Shown piece by piece: positions 5,121-11,784 of a DNA stretch of 11,784 nucleotides. The notes below the pieces were generated by a model. The model had not been told where the DNA came from and did not search any database. It was given only the letters and a program-made list of their open reading frames with translations. Origin of the DNA: an uncultured Collinsella sp. (GTDB lineage: Bacteria; Actinomycetota; Coriobacteriia; Coriobacteriales; Coriobacteriaceae); the NCBI GenBank assembly GCA_905194675.1, contig CAJJTG010000053.1:1-11784 (forward strand), given 5' to 3'. A program made the translations under genes and the position numbers. The first letter of the stretch is position 1, and every line of letters starts with the position of its first letter.

Positions 5121-7898
5121 CTATTTACGACCGAACTTGATTTTGATTGCACGCTTTAAAGCATACTTGCCAAGGCTCGGGAGCTTTTGCTCGTATTTGA
5201 CCATCGTGGAGCACTCGGGGCGATCGCGATCCAGATGGATGGCATCGAACGCGCACTTGGTGGTGCACAGGCCGCAGCCGATGCACTTGTTGGGGTCGAC
5301 GATTGAGGCACCGCAGCCAAGGCAACGGGCGGTCTCGGCGCGCACCTGCTCTTCGGTAAAGGTCTCGACGTACTCGCTGAAGGGCGCGGCCTTCTCGCGC
5401 TCGTGGTCCACGTGGGCAACCTCACGGCTCGCGTTGTCATAGCTCTCGATCACGACATCGTCGCGGTCGAGCGCGGCGTAGCGGCGCTGGTTGCGGCCGA
5501 TGGTGAGCGTGGAGCCCGGCTGCACAAAGCGATGGATGGACACGGCGGCCTCGTGACCGGCGGCGATGGCATCGATGGCAAAGCTCGGACCGGTATAGAC
5601 GTCGCCGCCCACAAAGATGTCGGGTTCGGCGGTCTGGTAGGTCTGGGGATCGGCAAGGGCGCCCTGACCACGGCCAAGCTCCACCTTGGAGCCAGCCAGC
5701 AGGTCGCCCCACACGATGGACTGGCCAATGGACATGACCACGCGGTCGGCATCGACGCGGCGCAGGTCGTTCTCGTCGTACTCGGGCGCAAAACGGCCCT
5801 CGTCATCGTAGACGCGCGTGCAGCGCTTAAAGGTGATGCCGCACACACGGCCGGCCTCGTCCAGATGGACCTCCTTGGGGCCCCAACCGCAACTGATGTG
5901 TGCGCCGTCCTCGATGGCCTCGCGACGCTCTTCCTCGCTGGCGGGCATCTGCGCCTCGCTCTCCAGGCAGAACATCTCAACGTGCTCGGAACCCAGACGG
6001 CAGGCGTTGCGGGCAACGTCGATGGCCACGTTGCCGCCGCCCACCACGATGGTGCGGCCGGGCAGCGCATCGATCTTGCCGCTGTTGACCTCGCGCAAAA
6101 AGTCGACGGCCACGGTCACGTCCTCGGCGTCCTCGCCCGGAATACCGGCAAGGCGGCCGCCCTGGCAGCCTATAGCCACGTAGAAGGCCTTAAAGCCCTG
6201 CGCGCGCAACTCGTCGAGCGTCACGTCGCGACCGACCTCCACGCCATAGCGGAACTCGGCACCCATCAGGCGAATGACCTCGACCTCGGCCTCGATAACG
6301 TCCTTCTGCAGCTTAAAGCTAGGAATGCCATAGGTGAGCATGCCGCCCGGGCGCTCGTTTTTCTCGAACACGACGGGCTTGTAGCCCTTCTCGGCCAGGT
6401 AGAAAGCGCAGGACAGGCCGGCCGGACCGGCACCGATGATAGCGATCTTCTGGTCGAAGCCGCCGGCACGCGTCGGGGTCACCACAGGTGGGACATAGCG
6501 GGTCGCGGCATCCAGATCGCGCTGGGCGATGAACTTCTTGACCTCGTCGATAGCCACGGCGGCGTCCACACGACCGCGGGTGCAGGCATCCTCACAGCGG
6601 CGGTTGCACACACGGCCGCAGATAGCGGGCAGCGGGTTCTCGCGCTTGATGAGCGCGAGCGCCTCGTCATAGCGACCCTGCGCCGCGAGCTTCAAATAGC
6701 CCTGAACGGCAACGTGCGCGGGGCAGGCCGTCTTGCAGGGAGCGGTGCCGGACTCATGCGTCTCGATGCGGTTGTCGTTGCGGTAGTTGGGCGACCACTT
6801 GGTGTGGTCCCACTTGGTGGCATCGGGCAGCTCCTGGCGCGGATACTCGGGCACCTGTCCGCCGGCCTTTTTGCTGCAGAGCTTCTGGCCGAGCTTGGCT
6901 GCACCAGCCGGACACACCTCAACGCAGCGACCGCAGGCCACGCACTTGTCCTTCTCGACCTTGGCGACATAGGCCGAGCGCGACAGGTTGGGTGTGTTGA
7001 ACAGCTGCGAGGTGCGCAGGGCGTAGCACACGTTGACGTTGCAGTTGCAGATGGCGAAGATTTTGTTCTCACCGTCGATGTTGGTGATCTGGTGCACAAA
7101 GCCGTTGTCCTCGGCCTGGCGCAGGATGTCGTAAACCTCCTCGCGCGTCACATAATGGCCGCGGTCGGTCTCGACCACGTAGTCGGCCATATCGCCCACG
7201 GCGATGCACCAATCGGCCGGGTCGTCGGCGCAGCCCTCTCCCATCACGCGACGGCTCGCGCGGCAGCTGCAAGTGCTGGCGGCATACTTACCCTCGTATT
7301 TGTCGAGCCAATGCTCGATATGCTCGATCGGCACCGAGGTGCTCGCGGCATCGATGGCCTTCTCGACCGGAATGACATGCATGCCGATGCCGGCACCGCC
7401 AGGCGGCACCATCGGCGTGGCCTTGGACAGCGGTCCCTTGGACGCCTGCTCAAAGAACTTAGCATAGACCGGGTGCTCCTCGAGCTGGCCCATGCGCATG
7501 TTGAGGAACTCGGCAGAACCCGGCACCAGCATGGGCAGCACCCACTGCTTGGCGCGCTCGGGGTTTTCCCAGTTGTACTCGAGCAGACCCGTGTAGCTCA
7601 TGTCATCGAGCATTTTTTCGATCTGGGCCTCGGGCATGCCGGTGAGCTTGACCATCTCGGGCAGCGTATAGGGACGGCGCATCTTCATCTTGCAGAGCAC
7701 TTCGGCCTGCTCGTCGGTTGCGGCCTCCGCAAACGACCAGTACTCGTAGCCCAGCAGCTCGTCGCGGTGCAACAGGCGGTTGGTGCAGTGCTCACACAGT
7801 TTGACGATGGCCTCGCGCGGATGCTCCGGTATCGGCGGCACGAACTCCGCGCCGATATCGGGCTCGGTATAGCTAATCCCCGGTCCGTTGAGAATCAT
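5121..7898 (-). CDS. large FeS/FAD NAD(P)-dependent oxidoreductase (GltD/DPD-like core with extra ferredoxin modules)
   Basis: A 925-residue cytoplasmic redox enzyme. Residues 1-310 form an N-terminal module with a winged-helix-like part (about 75-110) and many cysteines: C35, C38, C210, C212, C223, C231, C284, C286, C291. A 4Fe-4S ferredoxin motif follows (C319, C322, C325, C329). Next is the cluster domain shared with the glutamate synthase small subunit and dihydropyrimidine dehydrogenase (C388, C392, C427, C431, C435, C439). The FAD Rossmann motif GAGPAG is at 489-494, the NAD(P)H motif GGGNVA at 620-625, and IFVGGDVYTGPSFAIDAIAAG (761-781) closes the flavin domain. A C-terminal ferredoxin has C859, C862 and C872, C875, C878, C882. 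It likely moves electrons between NAD(P)H and ferredoxin or an unknown acceptor; the substrate cannot be told. I chose the ATG at 7898 with AGAAGG 9 bases upstream; the open frame beyond it runs through the regulatory palindromes. Confidence 0.88.
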   Translation of the reverse strand: MILNGPGISYTEPDIGAEFVPPIPEHPREAIVKLCEHCTNRLLHRDELLGYEYWSFAEAATDEQAEVLCKMKMRRPYTLPEMVKLTGMPEAQIEKMLDDMSYTGLLEYNWENPERAKQWVLPMLVPGSAEFLNMRMGQLEEHPVYAKFFEQASKGPLSKATPMVPPGGAGIGMHVIPVEKAIDAASTSVPIEHIEHWLDKYEGKYAASTCSCRASRRVMGEGCADDPADWCIAVGDMADYVVETDRGHYVTREEVYDILRQAEDNGFVHQITNIDGENKIFAICNCNVNVCYALRTSQLFNTPNLSRSAYVAKVEKDKCVACGRCVEVCPAGAAKLGQKLCSKKAGGQVPEYPRQELPDATKWDHTKWSPNYRNDNRIETHESGTAPCKTACPAHVAVQGYLKLAAQGRYDEALALIKRENPLPAICGRVCNRRCEDACTRGRVDAAVAIDEVKKFIAQRDLDAATRYVPPVVTPTRAGGFDQKIAIIGAGPAGLSCAFYLAEKGYKPVVFEKNERPGGMLTYGIPSFKLQKDVIEAEVEVIRLMGAEFRYGVEVGRDVTLDELRAQGFKAFYVAIGCQGGRLAGIPGEDAEDVTVAVDFLREVNSGKIDALPGRTIVVGGGNVAIDVARNACRLGSEHVEMFCLESEAQMPASEEERREAIEDGAHISCGWGPKEVHLDEAGRVCGITFKRCTRVYDDEGRFAPEYDENDLRRVDADRVVMSIGQSIVWGDLLAGSKVELGRGQGALADPQTYQTAEPDIFVGGDVYTGPSFAIDAIAAGHEAAVSIHRFVQPGSTLTIGRNQRRYAALDRDDVVIESYDNASREVAHVDHEREKAAPFSEYVETFTEEQVRAETARCLGCGASIVDPNKCIGCGLCTTKCAFDAIHLDRDRPECSTMVKYEQKLPSLGKYALKRAIKIKFGRK

Positions 7899-7990
7899 GG
7901 TTATCCCTTCTCTTGCCGCAGCCCGGCGAGACCGCAGCGCCCCTCTTTTTTGCAGGCCGGGCATGCCCCCATGCCGTTCACCCGCCATTG

Positions 7991-8028
7991 TTGACATTGT
8001 GTCAAAAATAGTATTGACGAACCGTCAA
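7991..8028. promoter_or_regulatory. twin operator palindromes TTGAC-N5-GTCAA in the divergent control region
   Basis: Two 15-bp sites, TTGACATTGTGTCAA (7991-8005) and TTGACGAACCGTCAA (8014-8028), share identical 5-bp arms and are 23 bp apart, about two helical turns. They lie between the divergently read oxidoreductase and the TetR-family gene, as autoregulated TetR operators usually do. On the minus strand a possible -10 box TACTAT (8008-8013) lies between the two sites, so binding would block that promoter. Confidence 0.75.
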
Positions 8029-8044
8029 CAATATTCAAGACTGT

Positions 8045-8059
8045 TAGGCGAACGGTCAG
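8045..8059. promoter_or_regulatory. weaker third copy of the operator
   Basis: The 15 bases from 8045 match the second operator at 11 positions (shared GCGAAC-like centre and GGTCA arm). The copy lies 31 bp downstream and 28 bases before the TetR start, within the likely leader of the regulator gene. It may be a low-affinity site for autoregulation or simply a decayed copy. Confidence 0.4.
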
Positions 8060-8086
8060 GCAAAAGAGGATGAAAGGCGGCAAAAC

Positions 8087-8749
8087 ATGGGCAACAACAC
8101 AGCGGATATCTCTGTGGTCGATGCCGTCCCCGCATCCGATAGCGCGGCAAAGCGCCTGACGGGCGACGAACGCCGTCGCGAGATCCTCGATGCCGTGCGC
8201 ACCGTAAGCTCCGAGCTGGGCGTGTCCCACCTATCGGTATCGGCCGTGACCAAGCGAGCCGGCTGCACGCGCTCGCTGTTCTACCACTACTTCGCCGACA
8301 TGGACGCCGCCGTCACCGCCGTCATGGACGAGGCAATCGACGGTTTTATCTCCGAGCTCGAGCAGTGGAATGCCGGCCGCACCGTCGGTGATATCGAGGG
8401 CGCGCTCGACACCGTCGCCCCGCTCTTTAAACGCCTGGTCGCCAGCGGCCACGAGCTGCCGAGCACGCTCACCTCGAGCAGCGGCGCGCTCTACGGCGGC
8501 TTTTTGCACAACGTGGTCCAGCGCGTGGCGCAGTATATCTGCGATACCACCGTGGTGGATTTTGTCGCCCATCATGAGCTACGCATCGACCATGTCTACG
8601 AGACGTTCTACACCCTCATCATGGGTCTTTTGATGTATATCCGCACGCACCCCGATGTGCCCGACGAGACGGTCAAGGAAATCATCGCCTCGACACTCCA
8701 CATCGAGGGCTATACCGCCAAGTATCCGGAGCGCAAGCCCCAGAACTGA
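8087..8749 (+). CDS. TetR/AcrR family transcriptional regulator
   Basis: A 220-residue DNA-binding regulator. After a loose N-terminus of about 27 residues comes a TetR-type helix-turn-helix domain (28-75): DERRREILDAVRTVSSELG, then LSVSAVTKRAGCTRSLFYHYF (49-69), including the diagnostic LFYHYF. The C-terminal half (about 80-210) is helical and would bind an effector that cannot be identified from sequence. The ATG at 8087 is preceded by GAAAGG about 9 bases upstream; an ATG at 8070 is out of frame. It is divergent from the oxidoreductase, with the twin palindromes between them, and lies 63 bases before the DUF5692 gene. It is therefore a probable local regulator, likely a repressor, of both neighbours and itself. 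Confidence 0.93.
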   Translation: MGNNTADISVVDAVPASDSAAKRLTGDERRREILDAVRTVSSELGVSHLSVSAVTKRAGCTRSLFYHYFADMDAAVTAVMDEAIDGFISELEQWNAGRTVGDIEGALDTVAPLFKRLVASGHELPSTLTSSSGALYGGFLHNVVQRVAQYICDTTVVDFVAHHELRIDHVYETFYTLIMGLLMYIRTHPDVPDETVKEIIASTLHIEGYTAKYPERKPQN

Positions 8750-8766
8750 CGACATTTGGCCAAACT

Positions 8767-8794
8767 GCCCGCGATCAGAAGAGGGGCCGCGGGC
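8767..8794 (+). repeat. short GC-rich hairpin between the TetR and DUF5692 genes
   Basis: GCCCGCG (8767-8773) and CGCGGGC (8788-8794) form a 7-bp stem with a 14-base loop. No U-run follows, and the next gene's ribosome binding site starts 6 bases later. It is unlikely to stop transcription and could modulate the ratio of the two proteins. Confidence 0.45.
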
Positions 8795-8812
8795 GTGTGA
8801 AAGGAGAGCAGC

Positions 8813-9820
8813 ATGCTGTTCGATGTTTGGGGTAGCGATACCCTTATCCACTGGGCCGGCTGGGCCATGGTCTTTATTGGCCTGATCGTGCTCAACGAGG
8901 TCGGCCGCCGCACCAAGCTGGGCGCGGCAATCATCTTTGGCGTGGCTCCGCTGGCCATGACCATCTACTGTGTCGCCATCGCCGTCGGTGTTTCGCAGGG
9001 TGCCGAGTGGGCGCTCACCAACCCCACCCATGTGTACCAGAACAGCTGGTTCCACTACGCCAAGGTATACGCGGCACTGGCCGGTTGCTGGGGCTTCATT
9101 GCCATTAAGTACCAGTGGGGAAAGATCGGCAAGGCGCATTGGTTCCGCGCGTGGCCGTTTGTGATCGTCGCCATCAACATCATGATCGCCGTCGTGTCCG
9201 ACTTCGAGAGCGCCTATCACTTCTTTGTCCTGGGCGAGTCCACCTGGGTCACCTCCGAGGGCGCCACGCAGCTGGCCGGCTGGAACAACGTGTTCAACGG
9301 CATCGCCGGTATCATCAACATCTTCTGCATGACCGGTTGGTGGAGCGTCTACGCCTCCGAGGACAAGACCGACATGCTGTGGCCCGACATGACCTGGGTC
9401 TACATCATCGCCTACGACATCTGGAACTTCTGCTACACCTACAACTGCCTGCCCACCCACTCCTGGTTCTGCGGCTTTGCGCTGCTGCTGGCGCCCACCG
9501 TCGCCGCCTTTATCTGGAACAAGGGCGGCTGGATCCAGAACCGCGCCTTTACGCTGGCCATTTGGTGCATGTTTGCCCAGGTGTTCCCGTACTTCCAGGA
9601 GGAGTCCATCTTTGTGACCCACTCCACGCTCGACCCCGGCGCCGCTACCGCGGTCTCGATCGCCGCACTGGTCGCCAACGTCGCCGCGATCATCTACATC
9701 GCCTACCGCGCCAAGAAGCTCGGCCGCAATCCCTACAAGCAGGATGTCTTTGAGGGCACCAGCGATTGGGAGAAGGCCACCGCTCGCCGTGCCAAGGTTG
9801 ATTACGCACACGCCGAGTAA
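8813..9820 (+). CDS. DUF5692 family multi-pass membrane protein
   Basis: A 335-residue integral membrane protein that I recognise as DUF5692, a family of unknown function found in anaerobic gut bacteria. Hydrophobic segments are visible at about 11-29, 36-60, 82-100, 113-130, 157-175, 194-210, 217-236, 245-262 and 276-299, so roughly eight or nine membrane passes. It is rich in Trp, Tyr and Phe. Acidic and aromatic residues occur in or near the membrane (E29, D130, D202 in YDIWNFCYTYNC, E263-E264 in FPYFQEES), which hints at a substrate or ion path. The C-terminal 35 residues are polar and basic-acidic mixed, probably cytoplasmic. AAAGGAG precedes the ATG at good distance. It follows the TetR gene and probably shares its transcript. 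It could be a transporter or a membrane partner of the divergently encoded oxidoreductase; neither is shown. Confidence 0.85.
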   Translation: MLFDVWGSDTLIHWAGWAMVFIGLIVLNEVGRRTKLGAAIIFGVAPLAMTIYCVAIAVGVSQGAEWALTNPTHVYQNSWFHYAKVYAALAGCWGFIAIKYQWGKIGKAHWFRAWPFVIVAINIMIAVVSDFESAYHFFVLGESTWVTSEGATQLAGWNNVFNGIAGIINIFCMTGWWSVYASEDKTDMLWPDMTWVYIIAYDIWNFCYTYNCLPTHSWFCGFALLLAPTVAAFIWNKGGWIQNRAFTLAIWCMFAQVFPYFQEESIFVTHSTLDPGAATAVSIAALVANVAAIIYIAYRAKKLGRNPYKQDVFEGTSDWEKATARRAKVDYAHAE

Positions 9821-9888
9821 CATGTTGGCCGCTGTTGGCACTTGGGCATAGGCCCGCTCACCAGGCCTTTCAATCCAATGTCTCGCAG

Positions 9889-9929
9889 AGCCCCCGAAAA
9901 GCGTTTCGCTCGCTTTCCGGGGGCTTTTT
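9889..9929 (+). terminator. strong terminator after the DUF5692 gene
   Basis: AGCCCCCG (9889-9896) and CGGGGGCT (9918-9925) pair. After one A-C mismatch the stem continues with AAAGCG/CGCTTT around a 7-base loop. TTTTT follows directly (9925-9929). It lies about 70 bases past the stop codon and ends the TetR-DUF5692 transcript. Confidence 0.93.
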
Positions 9930-9970
9930 GTCGTTGCGCCTCTATTCATCTATTCAAAAACACGCGCATA

Positions 9971-10020
9971 TATAAAATCGGATTTCAAATCATGCGGCGG
10001 CTCTATGGAGCCCCGTTTTT
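9971..10020 (+). promoter_or_regulatory. candidate promoter and leader hairpin of the 498-aa membrane protein gene
   Basis: TATAAA (9971-9976) in an AT-rich patch is a possible -10 box, without a convincing -35. In the leader, GGCTC (9999-10003) and GAGCC (10008-10012) form a tiny hairpin followed by TTTTT (10016-10020), 38 bases before the start codon. This looks like a weak terminator or attenuator. Both readings are tentative. Confidence 0.3.
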
Positions 10021-10058
10021 GGGTACATTGTTGTCCCGATATTGAGCTTGGGGGATAT

Positions 10059-11555
10059 ATGAAAGATGAGACGATGGGCCAAGAGGATGCGGTCCAAGAT
10101 GCAGAAGCGTGTGCCGAGGCCCTGGAGAGTCTAGACCAGATCGCGCTGGCCGAGATTACGTTTGACGATTCGAGCGTTGATGTGCAGGATGAGCCGGAAA
10201 TCGAGGCGCAGTCCGATGATCAGGATGCAGACGACGTTGAGCCTGCCAAAGATGAGGCAGGTCACGAAGACACCGAAAGCGAGGCCGGCAATCAGCTCGA
10301 ATCCGACACGGGCGAGGAAACCGTCTTGCTCGGCAGCTTGCCGGCCGAGGATTCGCTGACCCGCGAGCTTCCTGGCCTGGGTTCCGCACCAGCCGTGGAC
10401 GAGACCATCGCCATGGGCGATATTCCCCTTCCGTCCGTCCCCTCGGCACGCGAGGCCGAGGTTCGCCATCGCAAGATGTCGCCCAAGCGCCGCAATCTGA
10501 TGGTCGCCGGCGTCGTGGCCGTCGCGCTCGTCGCCGGTGGTGCAGGCTATGCTGCCTGGAACGGATATCAGCAAGAGCAGGCTGCCGCTGTCGCCGCCAA
10601 TGCCCACACGATGATGTCGGTGCAGATTGGCGTACATGCCGCGGGGCTCGACTGTTCCACCGGCTCCAAGATTCCCGTACAGGTGAGTGGCCAGGATTCT
10701 GACGGATCCTCCGTAAGCGAAACACTCTATGTTGACGAGCACGGCCGTGGCATCAAACTACTACCCGGTGACTACACGCTCTCCATCGCTGCCTCCCCCA
10801 TCGCGGCCGACGGCACCATCTATACCGTCCCGACCACCAAGACGCAGGTCACCGTTAAGAGCGATGGACAGAATTTAAGTGCCCAGGTCACCTTTAAGCT
10901 CAAGGTGCCTTCGGCCGACACGGTAACCGACGACCAGATCGATGCCGCCGCCAAATATGCCGAGGAGGGAGGCGCGAGCTCCTCCGCCACCGCCAAGGTG
11001 CTCCAGCAGGCGGCAACCGCGCGGCGCGACGCCGCCGTCAATGCCGTGAGCGCGCAAAAGGCACAGGCGGCCCGTGATGCCGACGCCCGTCACAAGGCAA
11101 CCGACCTCTACCAGCTCGATATCCCCGTCGAGTGGTACGGCAAGGTCGAGACTTGGCAAAATGGCAGCACGCTATGCATCTATCTTGCCGGCGACAGCGA
11201 TACGCCGATTGTGACGCTCGTCGCGGTGCGCGAGGGCGAGAGCTTTACGCCCGATGAAGGCGATACGGTTTTGGGTGCGGCCAACCTAGGCAACGGTTAT
11301 ACCGTCTACGCCAGCGGCCCCGCCTATCCGTACGTGGTGCCCCAGACCATCAACGGACGGACGCAGAATCCCGTGTCGACCTACCCCATGGACACGGCCA
11401 TTGAGCTTGTCGAGCTCACGACCGGCAACCGCTACACCTATAGCCAGATCAAGAACGTACTGGTCGGCAAAGACGGCAAGGCCGACGCTGCGACCAAACT
11501 AGAGACCGACTACCTCGCCCAGATTCTCCTGCCGAGCATCAAAGCCCAGGACTAG
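10059..11555 (+). CDS. single-pass membrane protein with acidic cytoplasmic N-terminus, function unknown
   Basis: A 498-residue protein that I do not recognise beyond its layout. Residues 1-130 are strongly acidic and low in complexity. A basic stretch RHRKMSPKRR (136-145) precedes one membrane helix (about 147-167), which should place the N-terminus inside and the rest outside. The outer part has a beta-rich section (185-282) with VDEHGRGIKLLPGDYTLSIA. An Ala-rich, probably helical or coiled-coil stretch follows (290-348). The C-terminal domain (350-495) opens YQLDIPVEWYGKVETWQNGS, which resembles a repeated-type exported domain common in Coriobacteriia. The acidic part holds two similar motifs, EETVLLGSLP (86-95) and DETIAMGDIP (114-123). 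I chose the ATG at 10059 because of a GGGGG stretch 5 bases upstream and because the acidic start is uniform. An upstream in-frame ATG at 10005 would fall inside the leader hairpin. Confidence 0.82.
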   Translation: MKDETMGQEDAVQDAEACAEALESLDQIALAEITFDDSSVDVQDEPEIEAQSDDQDADDVEPAKDEAGHEDTESEAGNQLESDTGEETVLLGSLPAEDSLTRELPGLGSAPAVDETIAMGDIPLPSVPSAREAEVRHRKMSPKRRNLMVAGVVAVALVAGGAGYAAWNGYQQEQAAAVAANAHTMMSVQIGVHAAGLDCSTGSKIPVQVSGQDSDGSSVSETLYVDEHGRGIKLLPGDYTLSIAASPIAADGTIYTVPTTKTQVTVKSDGQNLSAQVTFKLKVPSADTVTDDQIDAAAKYAEEGGASSSATAKVLQQAATARRDAAVNAVSAQKAQAARDADARHKATDLYQLDIPVEWYGKVETWQNGSTLCIYLAGDSDTPIVTLVAVREGESFTPDEGDTVLGAANLGNGYTVYASGPAYPYVVPQTINGRTQNPVSTYPMDTAIELVELTTGNRYTYSQIKNVLVGKDGKADAATKLETDYLAQILLPSIKAQD

Positions 11556-11584
11556 CCGCCCACAACCCAGAGCAGTCTTTTTGA

Positions 11585-11609
11585 GACGGGGGCTTTTAGC
11601 TACCCCGTC
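11585..11609. repeat. small hairpin after the membrane protein gene
   Basis: GACGGGG (11585-11591) and CCCCGTC (11603-11609) form a 7-bp stem with an 11-base loop, 30 bases after the stop codon. There is no T-run after it on either strand, so it is at most a helper of the following palindromes. Confidence 0.4.
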
Positions 11610-11613
11610 CCAA

Positions 11614-11674
11614 ATCTTGATTAGCAGATAAGCAAGATTGATGTGCATCTTGATTAGTAGCTAAGCAAGTTTTT
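11614..11674 (+). terminator. tandem imperfect palindromes, the second with a T-run
   Basis: Two 23-base units (11614-11636 and 11647-11669) differ at only two positions and are offset by 33 bases. Each is itself a dyad of the form CTTG-A-TTAG ... CTAA-G-CAAG, perfect in the second copy apart from one A-G mismatch. TTTTT follows the second unit (11670-11674). The second copy can thus serve as an AT-rich terminator for the gene ending at 11555, and the first looks like a duplication of it. The remaining 110 bases to the window end show no gene I can support. Confidence 0.55.
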
Positions 11675-11784
11675 CCGCTGCCGCTCCCCCGAAAGATATC
11701 GAACGGCTGGGGCAAAGATAAATCATCGGGGGTGGCGCGCGCAGACGTGGTGTAAGAGCGTCCCGAGGTCCGTCGCTGCAAGTC

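Noticed and set aside
5403..7994. Plus-strand open frame of 863 codons opposite the oxidoreductase
   Set aside because: Same cause: a shadow of a GC-rich gene. The minus-strand frame carries ordered FeS, FAD and NAD(P) motifs, while this one is low-complexity Ala/His/Gly/Leu.
8579..9949. Minus-strand open frame of 456 codons opposite the DUF5692 gene
   Set aside because: It crosses the terminator and overlaps the TetR gene end. It has no domain features, whereas the plus strand encodes a coherent membrane protein with a good ribosome binding site.
11596..11781. Minus-strand open frame containing a GSGSGKT string that looks like a P-loop
   Set aside because: Only about 60 codons, without the beta-strand and helix context of a P-loop. 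It runs through the tandem palindromes, whose repeat creates the repeated ANQD residues; no ribosome binding site stands out.

Overview
The window looks like chromosomal DNA of a GC-rich, anaerobic gut actinobacterium, most likely Collinsella or a close relative in the Coriobacteriia. This rests on protein character and gene content (mannose-family PTS with a DUF956 partner, a cysteine-rich FAD oxidoreductase, a DUF5692 membrane protein, GC-rich third codon positions), not on a database match.

Left end (1-800): a truncated gene on the minus strand encodes the N-terminus of an MmeI-like DNA methyltransferase/endonuclease. It is followed by about 320 gene-free bases rich in short direct and inverted repeats, then a tRNA-Arg(CCU) with its own hairpin terminator. 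The arrangement resembles the junction of an island inserted at the 3' end of a tRNA gene.

PTS block (936-4218, minus strand): a fused EIIAB (ManX), EIIC (ManY) and EIID (ManZ) lie in a tight operon. A stem-loop terminator follows, and directly behind it a DUF956/ManO gene. Together they would phosphorylate and import mannose, glucose or a related hexose. The roughly 380-bp upstream region holds a probable promoter, a LacI/CcpA-type operator-like site and two copies of an 11-bp GTTTAAAC-containing motif.

Redox block (4536-9929): hypA (TTG start) and a 925-aa multi-cluster FeS/FAD/NAD(P) oxidoreductase on the minus strand face a TetR regulator and a DUF5692 multi-pass membrane protein on the plus strand. 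The divergent control region contains two perfect TTGAC-N5-GTCAA palindromes and a weaker third copy, so the TetR protein probably controls both directions. Two REP-like palindromes with a GGGGAC core flank hypA. A strong terminator closes the DUF5692 gene.

Right end (9930-11784): one gene encodes a 498-aa single-pass membrane protein with a long acidic cytoplasmic N-terminus and an extracytoplasmic C-terminal half. It is followed by tandem imperfect palindromes, the second with a T-run, and then about 110 bases with no supportable gene.
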